NCBI RefSeq assembly: GCF_002214185.1
Contig: NZ_CP022161.1
Span: 7,757,486 to 7,821,485 of the forward strand
DNA: 64,000 nucleotides
Reading direction: 5' to 3'
Source of the DNA: Streptomyces capitiformicae
Lineage (GTDB): Bacteria; Actinomycetota; Actinomycetes; Streptomycetales; Streptomycetaceae
Part shown: in pieces, positions 1-7,219 of the stretch
How the letters are laid out: every line of letters begins with the position of its first letter
Position numbering within the stretch: the stretch's first letter is position 1
Notes under the pieces: model-generated
Told to the model about the DNA's origin: nothing
What the model saw: only the letters and a program-made list of their open reading frames with translations
Database searches by the model: none
Position numbers and translations under genes: made by a program

Positions 1-2487
1 CGGGGCCTCGACGCCGACGAACTCGGCGCGCACGGCGCGGCGATGGACCGGCTGGTAGCCCTCGGCCTGCCGGTCGTGCCGGGGCTCACCGTGCCCGCCG
101 GCGCCGCCGCCTCGCTGTGCGATCCCGATACCGCCGAAGCCGCCGTGGCCCTGGTCGAACAGCTCTCGGGGCGGCGCATCGGGGACGCGGCCCGGCCGCT
201 GCTGCTGCGCCTGTCGGCGAGCGCGCCGACCGAGATCGCCGGACTGCCGCCCGACCTGGCCTGTCTCGGCGTCACTCCGGCCCGTGCCGACGACCTGTGC
301 GCCCTCATCGGGCGGGGGGACGCGCTGTACGAGGTGTGGGCCACCACCGTACGCGTGATCGCCGAGTACGCCCTCGACGTGCCCGGCGCGGTGCTCGACG
401 ACGCCCTCCTGGACACGCCCGTGCCGCGGGCACGGGTGGAGGTGCTGCTGTCCCTCACGGGGGAACACGGCTCCCGGCCCTTCCCCGACGACCCTGCGCA
501 GCAGCTCGCGCTGGCCGCCCGTGCCCTCCTCGCCCGGTGGGACTCGCCGCGTGCCAGAAGGTCCCGCCGAGCCCAGCGGCTCCCCGCCGACCTGGCCGTC
601 GCCCTGCATGTGCAGGGCCTGCGTATCGGCCCGGCGGACCACTCGGGCTACGGCACGGCGGTCAGCCGCGACCCTGAGACCGGGCGCCTCTCTCCCCAGG
701 GCTCCTTCTTCCGGGGGGTGCGCCGCAGCGCTCCGCCGCCGCACACCGGTGAGCCGCTGGAACAACTCGCGGGTGGCACCGCGCTCCTTGAGCACTCCCT
801 GCTCACCCTGGAGCGGCATCTGCGCGCGCCGGTGTCGGTCGACTTCGAGGTGCGCGACGACGAGATCTCCCTGCTCGCCGCCTCGGCGCAGGCCCGCCCG
901 CCGCTACGGGCGTCGGTGTGTCTGGCCGCGGACCTGGGCCGGGACGGGGCGCTCGGCCGCGAGGAGGCCGTAAGGCGGGTCACGCCCGCGCAGGTGCAGG
1001 AACTGCTGCACCCCCAACTACGGCTGACCGGTGGGGAGGAGCTCCTGGCGAAGGGGCTGCCCGCGTCCCCGGGGGCGGCGACCGGAGCGGTCGTGCTGTC
1101 CAGTGAACGTGCCCTCGAACTGGCCGCGGACGGCACCCGGGTCGTGCTCGTGGCCGCCGAGACGACCCCGGCGGACGTCCCCGGGATGCTGGCCTCCGCC
1201 GCCGTGCTGACCGGCAGTGGCGGTATCGCCTCGCATGCCGCCGTGGTGGCGCGAGGCGCCGGCAAGCCCGCGGTGTGCGGCGCCGAGGGGCTGCGCGTGG
1301 ACCTGGCCGCCGGGACGGTCCGCTTCGGGGAGCGGGTGGTGCGTGAAGGCGACCCGGTCTCGCTGGACGGCCGTACCGGCGCCGTGTACGCGGGGACGCT
1401 GAGCGTCAGTGTGGCCGGACCGCCACCCGAACTGTCCACCTTGTTGGAGTGGGCGGACGGCGTGCGCCGGCTGGGCGTGCGGGTCAACGCCGACACCGCC
1501 GCCGAGGTGGACACGGCCCTGGCCCTGGGCGCGGAGGGTGTCGGGCTGTGCCGTACGGAACACCAGTTCCTCGGCGAGCGGCTGCCGCTGATCCGCCGGG
1601 TGCTCCTGGCGGCCGACCAGACCGCCCGCGACGAGGCGCTGCTGGCGCTGGAGCGCGCCCAGCACGAGGACTTCCACGCGCTGCTGGCCGCGGTCGGGAA
1701 CCGCCCGGTGACCGTGCGCCTGTTGGATGCCCCGCTGCACGAGTTCCTGCCCGCCCCCGGGCATGCCATGGACGCGGCTGAGGAGCAGCGGGCGGCCGCG
1801 CTGCACGAGGCGAACCCGATGCTCGGGCTGCGCGGTGTGCGGCTGGCGCTGCTGCACGAGAGGCTCTACCCGGCGCAGGCCGAGGCGCTCTTCACCGCCT
1901 GGGCCGATGTCGCCGCCACCGGAGTCCGTCCGGAGCTGGAGGTGATGATCCCGCTGGTCAGCCTGCCGGAGGAACTGGCAGCCGCGGCCGCGTACGTACG
2001 CGGTGCCGCCGACGCCGTCGCCGCCCGCACCGGGGTGGAGGTCCCGTACCGGCTCGGCACGATGATCGAGACCCCGCGGGCCGCGCTGCTGGCCGGCGAA
2101 CTCGCCGAGCATGCCGAGTTCTTCTCCTTCGGCACCAACGACCTCACGCAGCTCACCTACGGCTTCTCCCGGGACGACGTCGAACGGCAGGTGCTCGCCT
2201 CGTACCAGGAACGCGGGTTCCTGACCGCCAGCCCGTTCGCCCGGCTCGACCCGCACGGGGTGGGCGCCCTGGTCCGCCTGGCGGCCGAGCGGGCACGGGG
2301 CGTGCGGCCCGATATCAAGCTGGGCGTGTGTGGTGAGCACGGTGGGGATCCGGAGTCGATCGCGTTCTGCGACGACCTCGGCCTCGACTACGTCTCGTGT
2401 TCCGCGCACCGCGTGCCGGTGGCCCGGATGGCGGCCGCGCACAGTGCCCTGCGGGAACGGCGTGACGAGAGCGGGAGCGCACGATGA
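1..2487 (+). CDS. PPDK/PEP-synthase-like phosphotransferase, 5' partial, degenerate ATP-grasp half
   Basis: The reading frame is open from base 1, so the true start probably lies upstream; the first ATG inside is at 43. The order resembles pyruvate phosphate dikinase: an ATP-grasp-like half (about residues 1-330 from that ATG), a swivelling phosphohistidine domain with GGIASHAAVVARG (His about 398), and a C-terminal PEP/pyruvate TIM barrel with GLCRTEHQF, FGTNDLTQLTYG and VCGEHGGDP, the last carrying the family's catalytic Cys. The His and barrel halves look intact. The ATP-grasp half keeps only traces (GLPVVPGLTV, GYGTAVSRDPETG); the Arg-rich and QGEDVV-type nucleotide motifs of PPDK are not visible. 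It may therefore move phosphate between PEP and an acceptor without using ATP itself. The stop overlaps the next start (ATGA), so it is cotranscribed with the acyl-CoA dehydrogenase. Family is sure; substrate is unknown. Confidence 0.85.
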   Translation, partial: RGLDADELGAHGAAMDRLVALGLPVVPGLTVPAGAAASLCDPDTAEAAVALVEQLSGRRIGDAARPLLLRLSASAPTEIAGLPPDLACLGVTPARADDLCALIGRGDALYEVWATTVRVIAEYALDVPGAVLDDALLDTPVPRARVEVLLSLTGEHGSRPFPDDPAQQLALAARALLARWDSPRARRSRRAQRLPADLAVALHVQGLRIGPADHSGYGTAVSRDPETGRLSPQGSFFRGVRRSAPPPHTGEPLEQLAGGTALLEHSLLTLERHLRAPVSVDFEVRDDEISLLAASAQARPPLRASVCLAADLGRDGALGREEAVRRVTPAQVQELLHPQLRLTGGEELLAKGLPASPGAATGAVVLSSERALELAADGTRVVLVAAETTPADVPGMLASAAVLTGSGGIASHAAVVARGAGKPAVCGAEGLRVDLAAGTVRFGERVVREGDPVSLDGRTGAVYAGTLSVSVAGPPPELSTLLEWADGVRRLGVRVNADTAAEVDTALALGAEGVGLCRTEHQFLGERLPLIRRVLLAADQTARDEALLALERAQHEDFHALLAAVGNRPVTVRLLDAPLHEFLPAPGHAMDAAEEQRAAALHEANPMLGLRGVRLALLHERLYPAQAEALFTAWADVAATGVRPELEVMIPLVSLPEELAAAAAYVRGAADAVAARTGVEVPYRLGTMIETPRAALLAGELAEHAEFFSFGTNDLTQLTYGFSRDDVERQVLASYQERGFLTASPFARLDPHGVGALVRLAAERARGVRPDIKLGVCGEHGGDPESIAFCDDLGLDYVSCSAHRVPVARMAAAHSALRERRDESGSAR

Positions 2488-3662
2488 CGAGCACCATGAC
2501 CGACGGCACGGCCCTGACGGACACCGAGTTGGAGGAGCTGCGCGAGACCGTTCGCTCGGTGTGCGCGGACTCCGGCGGCACCGCCGCGGTGCGCCGGCTG
2601 TCCGAGGAGGCCCCCGGCATCGACGCCGACTTGTGGGGCACCCTCGGCCGGCAGGTCGGCCTCGCGGCCCTCGGCCTGCCCGAATCGACGGGAGGCATCG
2701 GCGGCCTCGCCGAGATCGCCGCCGTCTGCGAGGAGTTGGGCAGGACACTGGCACCGGTACCGCTGCTGTCCTCCACCGTGCTGGCCGGGCAGGTGCTGGC
2801 CGGCTGCGGTGATGCCGGCAAGGCGCCGGCCGGCTGCGGTGGTGCCGGCAAGGCGCCGGCCGGCTGCGGTGGTGCCGGCGAGGCGCTGGCCGACCTGGCC
2901 GGGGGCGCCGTGCATGCCTTGGCGGTGGCCGCGCCCGACGGGACGTGGCGGGCCGACGCCGTGCCGGTGGCCGCCTCCTGGCAGGGCAGCGTCCCCCTGC
3001 TGAACGGCACGGCGCCGTTCGTCCTCGACGGCGCCGACGCCGAGGCGCTGGTGGTGGCCGCGGCCGGCACCGATGGCGTCGACCTTTTCCTGGCCGACCC
3101 CCGTGAGCCGGGAGTCACGGTGCGCCGGGTGCCCACCCTGGACCTCAGCCGGGGCCAGGCGGTGGTCACCTTCTCCGGTGCCCGGGCCCGGCCGCTGACC
3201 GTCGGCGGCGAGGGGGCGGACATCGTCTCCCGCGCCCTGGACGTGGCCCTGGTGGCCCTGGCCGCCGAGCAACTGGGCGGAGCGCAGGCCGCCTTGGACA
3301 TGACGGTGGCCCATGTGCGCGACCGTACCCAGTTCGGTAGGGCGATCGGCGGCTTCCAGGCGGTCAAGCACGCCTGCGCCGACATGCTGCTCCAGGTCGA
3401 GGCCGCACGGTCGGCCGTGGTGCGCGCGGTCCGGGCGGACGGCTCGCCCAAGGCGCTGGCCGAGGCGGCGGCGGTGGCACAGGCGTGGTGCGGCGAGGCG
3501 TTCGTCTCCGTCGCCGCCGAGTGTGTGCAGTTCCACGGCGGGATGGGCTTCACCTGGGAGCACGACGCGCACCTGTACTTCCGGCGCGCCCAGTCCGACG
3601 CGGTGCTGCTGGGCGGCGCCGCACACCATCGGGAACGGCTGGCCGGGCTGCTGGGCTGGTGA
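2484..3662 (+). CDS. Acyl-CoA dehydrogenase (392 aa)
   Basis: FAD-dependent alpha,beta-desaturation of an acyl-CoA thioester, passing electrons to ETF. The helical N-terminus, middle beta domain and C-terminal four-helix domain follow the family order, and the C-terminus has the signature RTQFGRAIGGFQAVKH and FHGGMGFTWEHDAHLY. Length is normal. A 30-bp unit is repeated three times (2801-2890), adding an Ala/Gly/Cys-rich GCGGAGKAPA insert at about residues 107-136 that is not part of the usual fold. The ATG overlaps the stop of the PPDK-like gene, and a DUF35 and a thiolase gene follow, so this acts in CoA-ester breakdown. It resembles the FadE subunits found beside DUF35/lipid-transfer thiolases; substrate not readable. 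Confidence 0.9.
   Translation: MTSTMTDGTALTDTELEELRETVRSVCADSGGTAAVRRLSEEAPGIDADLWGTLGRQVGLAALGLPESTGGIGGLAEIAAVCEELGRTLAPVPLLSSTVLAGQVLAGCGDAGKAPAGCGGAGKAPAGCGGAGEALADLAGGAVHALAVAAPDGTWRADAVPVAASWQGSVPLLNGTAPFVLDGADAEALVVAAAGTDGVDLFLADPREPGVTVRRVPTLDLSRGQAVVTFSGARARPLTVGGEGADIVSRALDVALVALAAEQLGGAQAALDMTVAHVRDRTQFGRAIGGFQAVKHACADMLLQVEAARSAVVRAVRADGSPKALAEAAAVAQAWCGEAFVSVAAECVQFHGGMGFTWEHDAHLYFRRAQSDAVLLGGAAHHRERLAGLLGW
2801..2890 (+). repeat. Three 30-bp tandem repeats inside acyl-CoA dehydrogenase
   Basis: Units at 2801-2830, 2831-2860 and 2861-2890 are nearly identical and keep the reading frame, giving three copies of a ten-residue Gly/Cys/Ala-rich unit. This looks like replication-slippage expansion. 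Confidence 0.9.
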
Positions 3663-3683
3663 CGTGGAAAGGAGGGACGGAAC

Positions 3684-4145
3684 GTGACCACCAGACTCAT
3701 CGACGAGTCGTTGTTCGAGAACCGGAAGAACCTGGAGAACCTGGAGAACCAGGAGTTCGACGGCGAGTATCCACCGCGTCTCGTGGGCGCACGCTGCTCT
3801 GACTGCGGCACCGTCGTCTTCCCCCGGCAGGACTCGTGCCCCAGGTGTCCGGACGGGGTGATGTCGGTGCGGGTGCTGCCGGTGAGCGGGCGCGTGTGGT
3901 CGTGGACGCTCCAGGCGTTCCCGCCGAAGCCGCCGTACCGGGCGCCGTCCGGCGGCCACCGGCCCTACCACGTCGGCTATGTGGACCTCGGTGAGGTACT
4001 GGTCGAAGCGCGGCTGGCGGTGCCCCGCGAGGAGATCCGGATCGGTCTGCCGGTCCGGCTCACCACGGTGCCCGCGTACCGGGACGAGGACGGAACCGAG
4101 GTGGTGACCTTCGCGTTCCGCCCGGAGCGGGACGGGGAGCGATGA
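3684..4145 (+). CDS. DUF35 OB-fold zinc-ribbon protein (ChsH2/acyl-CoA-associated type)
   Basis: A 153-residue protein with a rubredoxin-like zinc ribbon (CSDCG at about residue 37 and CPRCPDG about 16 residues later) followed by an OB-fold (VLPVSGRVWSWT, then VGYVDLGEVLVEARL). Members partner thiolase-like lipid-transfer proteins and are required for their activity, as in steroid side-chain aldolases. GTG start behind a strong GGAAAGGAGG ribosome site. The N-terminus carries a small in-frame 9-bp repeat (NLENLEN). Its stop overlaps the ATG of the thiolase, which fits a stoichiometric complex. Function by association is firm; the specific substrate is not. Confidence 0.88.
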   Translation: MTTRLIDESLFENRKNLENLENQEFDGEYPPRLVGARCSDCGTVVFPRQDSCPRCPDGVMSVRVLPVSGRVWSWTLQAFPPKPPYRAPSGGHRPYHVGYVDLGEVLVEARLAVPREEIRIGLPVRLTTVPAYRDEDGTEVVTFAFRPERDGER

Positions 4146-5296
4146 GCGGGCGCGACGACGTGTACGTGGTCGGATGCGGGATGCATCCCTTCGGCCGCGA
4201 CGAGAGCGTCACCGGAATGGACATGGCCGAGCATGCGGTACGGGAGGCGCTGGCCGACGCCGGCGTCGCCTGGGCGGACATCGGCTACGCGGCCGGCGGC
4301 TCCGACGTGTCCGGCAAGCCCGACACGTTGGTGGGCCGGCTGGGCCTCACCGGAGTGCCGTTCGTCAACGTGCAGAACGGCTGCGCGACCGGTGCGTCCA
4401 CCGTGCTCGCGGTGGCCAACGCGCTGCGCGCGGGCGAGGCCTCTCTGGGACTGGCGGTGGGGTTCGACAAGCACGAGCGGGGCGCGTTCCACGTCTCCGC
4501 GGCCCGCTACGGCCTGGGCGACTGGTACGCCGAGACCGGCATGATGCTCACGACCCAGTTCTTCGCGCTGAAGACCCAGCGGTACCTGTACGAGCACGGG
4601 GTCTCGGAGCGGGCGCTGGCGATGGTCGCCGCACGAGCCTTCCGCAACGGCTCGCACCACCCCCTGGCCTGGCGCCGCAGGCCGCTGACGGAGCGGGAGA
4701 TCCTGGACTCCGCCGAGGTCAGTCCCCCGCTCACCCAGTACATGTTCTGTTCGCCCGGACAGGGCGCGGCGGCGCTGGTGCTCGCACTCGGCGACCGTGC
4801 GTTCGATCTGTGCGAACGGCCGGTCAGGCTCGCGTCGCTGGCCTTCCGGACCCGGCGGTTCGGTTCGTTCGAGGTGTTCTCGCCCTGGCTGCCGCCGGGA
4901 CCGCACCACAGCCCCAGCGTCGACGCCGCGGAGGCGGCCTTCCGCACGGCGGGGGTGCGGCCCGCTGACGTACAGGTCGCCCAGTTGCAGGACACCGACA
5001 GCGGCTCGGAGCTGATCCACCTGGCGGAGACCGGGCTGTGCGGCCATGGCGAGCAGGAGGAGCTGCTGGCGGCCGGGGCCACCGATCCGGCGGGCCGGAT
5101 ACCGGTCAACACCGACGGCGGCTGTCTGGCCGGCGGGGAGCCCGTCGGCGCCTCGGGGCTGCGTCAGTTCCACGAGGTCGTACGGCAGTTGCAGGGCCGG
5201 GCGCCCGGTGTGCAGGTGCCCGGCGCCCCCCGGGTGGGCTTCACCCATGTGTACGGGGCGCCCGGGATCAGCGCGTGCTCGGTCCTGACGGTGTGA
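4142..5296 (+). CDS. Thiolase-like lipid-transfer protein (SCP2 thiolase/aldolase family)
   Basis: A 384-residue thiolase-fold protein of the SCP2/lipid-transfer class. VQNGCATGAST carries the nucleophile-type Cys at about residue 82, and the C-terminal half ends with THVYGAPGISACSV. It directly overlaps the upstream DUF35 gene (ATGA). DUF35/Ltp pairs are known either as thiolases or as retro-aldolases that release a short acyl-CoA or ketone from a beta-hydroxyacyl-CoA. Which reaction is run here cannot be decided: the Cys is present, favouring thiolysis, while the operon order ACAD-DUF35-Ltp is that of the retro-aldol systems. The following SDR gene is broken. Confidence 0.85.
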   Translation: MSGRDDVYVVGCGMHPFGRDESVTGMDMAEHAVREALADAGVAWADIGYAAGGSDVSGKPDTLVGRLGLTGVPFVNVQNGCATGASTVLAVANALRAGEASLGLAVGFDKHERGAFHVSAARYGLGDWYAETGMMLTTQFFALKTQRYLYEHGVSERALAMVAARAFRNGSHHPLAWRRRPLTEREILDSAEVSPPLTQYMFCSPGQGAAALVLALGDRAFDLCERPVRLASLAFRTRRFGSFEVFSPWLPPGPHHSPSVDAAEAAFRTAGVRPADVQVAQLQDTDSGSELIHLAETGLCGHGEQEELLAAGATDPAGRIPVNTDGGCLAGGEPVGASGLRQFHEVVRQLQGRAPGVQVPGAPRVGFTHVYGAPGISACSVLTV

Positions 5297-5359
5297 GAGG
5301 CGGGGGGGCAGGCCATGCGGCACGGTGCGGCCGCCGATACTCGCGCCCCGACCAGGACT

Positions 5360-5756
5360 GCGGGGTCGACGTCCTGGTGAACAACGCGGGTGTGTCGTTG
5401 GACGCGGAGCTGCGGCCCCCGTACCTCGACGAGGGCATCCTGCGCGCCACATTGGACACCCACCTCACCAGCGCCTGGCGTGTGACGGAAGCCGTCGTCC
5501 GGGGCATGGTGGAAGCCGGCTACGGCCGGGGCGTGAACGTCACCAGCTCGTACGGTTCGCCGGCGCTGGTGGACTCCGGTCGGCACCCCGCCTACCGGCT
5601 CTCCAGGACGGCGCTCACCGCCCTGACCCGGATGCTCGCGGCCGAGTTGGCCGGCACGGGAGTCCTGGTCGACGCCGCCGCCCCCGGCTGGACCCTCAGC
5701 GGTATGGGTGGCCTGTCCGCCCCGCGTTCGCCGACCGCGGACCCCTGCCCTGGTGA
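5360..5756 (+). pseudogene. Decayed short-chain dehydrogenase (C-terminal two thirds only)
   Basis: The frame begins abruptly at DVLVNNAGVSL, so the Rossmann glycine motif and about 80 N-terminal residues are missing. It continues through VNVTSSYGS and AYRLSRTALTALTRMLAAEL, where the catalytic YxxxK has become YxxxR. Near 5690-5710 the match shifts to another frame, which ends FADRGPLPW and a stop at 5756, the expected C-terminus of this SDR subfamily. Loss of cofactor site, catalytic Lys change and a frameshift together mean a dead gene. It lies just downstream of the thiolase and was probably part of that operon. Confidence 0.8.
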
Positions 5757-5762
5757 CCCGCC

Positions 5763-6425
5763 TCAGGTGCGTGAGCCGGCCTGGTCCGCCGGCTTCTGCT
5801 CGGCGGCGACGATGCGCAGCGCCAGCGCCCTGACCGCCTCCAGTACGGACCGGGAGGGCAGCTGGGAGAGCGGTCCCCCCTCCGCCCGCAGTGCGGTGAC
5901 GAGCATGGTCGTACTGATCAGTGTGCGGACCGCGAGCGCCTGTGCCGCGTGCCGGGCCTTCGCCGCCCTGGGGCTGCGTGTGGTGCCCTCGGGCAGATAG
6001 TCGTAGCCGCGCTGGATGTGGCGCTGTTCGAACTCGTCCCGCAGCACCTTGACGTTGCCGCTCGCGGAGGCGACCTGGACCTGGTACAGACGGGCCTCGT
6101 CCGGGTTCCGCTCCACCCAGTCCCACACGGCGTCGATGACCCGGACCAGGGCCTCCGAATCACCTGGCTCGGAGGCCGGCCGGGCCGCCTCGACGACCGC
6201 GTTCAGCTGGTCGAAGACTCGGCGCATGGCGAGTTCGAGCAGCTCCTCCTTGCCGTCGAAGTGGTAGTAGACGGCCGTGGGGACCACCTGGGCCTCGTCC
6301 GCGATGTCCTGAATGCTGGTCTCCGCGAATCCGTTGCGGCCGAACACCCGCACGGCGGCGGTGATGATGTGCTGCCGCCTCGAGGGTCGGTGGGCGGGCT
6401 GCTTGCCGTTCTTCGTGGTGGCCAT
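5763..6425 (-). CDS. TetR family regulator
   Basis: 220 residues starting at ATG 6425 behind GGGAG. The N-terminal helix-turn-helix reads IITAAVRVFGRNGFAETSIQDIADEAQVVPTAVYYHF when followed from about residue 18, split here as VFGRNGFAETSIQDIA and VVPTAVYYHF; the C-terminal ligand domain is typical of regulators of acyl or aromatic breakdown. Divergent from a second TetR at 6571; the 145-bp gap holds a CAGTAAC element and a short inverted repeat. It converges on the dead SDR. Likely controls part of the flanking catabolic genes; the ligand is unknown. Confidence 0.88.
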   Translation of the reverse strand: MATTKNGKQPAHRPSRRQHIITAAVRVFGRNGFAETSIQDIADEAQVVPTAVYYHFDGKEELLELAMRRVFDQLNAVVEAARPASEPGDSEALVRVIDAVWDWVERNPDEARLYQVQVASASGNVKVLRDEFEQRHIQRGYDYLPEGTTRSPRAAKARHAAQALAVRTLISTTMLVTALRAEGGPLSQLPSRSVLEAVRALALRIVAAEQKPADQAGSRT

Positions 6426-6489
6426 GATGCTCCCTGCCCGCTGCCGTGAACCCCGCGCTTCCTGCGCCCCGGGTACTGATGATTCTATC

Positions 6490-6496
6490 CAGTAAC
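6490..6496 (-). promoter_or_regulatory. CAGTAAC element upstream of TetR (5763-6425)
   Basis: On the minus strand the site reads GTTACTGGATAGAATC, 64 bp ahead of the TetR start. The same GTTACTG core, in the same orientation, stands ahead of the E1-alpha gene (10682) and the acyl-CoA dehydrogenase at 26771. A shared operator or promoter element is inferred. Confidence 0.35.
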
Positions 6497-6534
6497 TCCG
6501 ATCACCCTTCCGCATAATTCCCGTTGTCCGTGCG

Positions 6535-6551
6535 CCTCGGGAGCACCGAGG
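6535..6551. promoter_or_regulatory. Short inverted repeat between divergent TetR genes
   Basis: CCTCGG and CCGAGG separated by 5 bases, 20 bp upstream of the second TetR start. Size and place suit an autoregulatory operator, but the arms are short. Confidence 0.3.
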
Positions 6552-6570
6552 TCACGGCATACTTGACACC

Positions 6571-7176
6571 ATGACGACATCCGGAACCCGCGCCGCTCAC
6601 CGTCCGTCGCGCAAGCAGTGGGTGGTCGAGGCGGCCACGGAGTTGTTCGCCACCCAGCCGCCGGACGAGGTGACGGTGGCCGACATCGCCGCTCGTGCGG
6701 AGATGACCTCGGCGGCGGTGTACTACCACTTCTCCTCCAAGGACCAGGTCCTGGCGGAAGCGATGCGGGCGTTCGCCGCCGCGCTGCGCGAACAGTTGGA
6801 GGCGCTCACCAAGGCCCATGCCCCCGGCTCGGACGTGGGGGCGGCGGTCACCGCACTGCTGGCCTGGCTGGGCGAACACCGGTCCGCCGCCACCGTGTTC
6901 TTCGTGTCGTCGGCCGGCATGAGCCAGGAAGCGGAAACGCTGCGTCAGGAGAGCCGAACGGAGTTGCTGAACGAGCTGGTGCGGCTGATCCGCAAGGCCC
7001 GCGAGTCCGTCTCCGAGGCGGAGGCGGCGGTGATCGGCCTGGGCCTGCTGGCGCTGCTGGAGACCGCGGCGATCTCGCAGGTCCGGGGCGACGACGTCTA
7101 CCGGTCGCTGGGACACCGCTTCTTCGTCCGCGAGGTCGGCGATCTCGCGGAGCGGATCGCCGACCCGGCCAGATAG
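6571..7176 (+). CDS. TetR family regulator
   Basis: 201 residues. The N-terminal DNA-binding helices are clear (WVVEAATELFATQPPDEVTV, then DIAARAEMTSAAVYYHFSSK) and the rest is an all-helical ligand/dimerisation domain. Divergent from the TetR at 5763-6425 and convergent with the E2 gene across a 43-bp gap full of 7-bp repeats. Two divergent TetR genes in the middle of the catabolic region suggest two separately induced units. No ligand can be assigned. Confidence 0.88.
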   Translation: MTTSGTRAAHRPSRKQWVVEAATELFATQPPDEVTVADIAARAEMTSAAVYYHFSSKDQVLAEAMRAFAAALREQLEALTKAHAPGSDVGAAVTALLAWLGEHRSAATVFFVSSAGMSQEAETLRQESRTELLNELVRLIRKARESVSEAEAAVIGLGLLALLETAAISQVRGDDVYRSLGHRFFVREVGDLAERIADPAR

Positions 7177-7218
7177 GCCTGTGGCCTGTGGCCTGTGGCC
7201 TCTGACCTCTGACCTCGG
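7177..7218. repeat. 7-bp tandem repeats between convergent genes
   Basis: Immediately after the TetR stop come three GCCTGTG units, then two CCTCTGA-like units. The array fills the gap to the convergent E2 gene. No clear terminator stem is seen here. Confidence 0.75.
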
Positions 7219-7219
7219 A

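Noticed and set aside
648..3971. Long minus-strand open frames opposite the PPDK-like and acyl-CoA dehydrogenase genes
   Set aside because: High-GC DNA gives long antisense frames; their translations are Arg/Pro/Ser-rich without family motifs and no ribosome sites are present.
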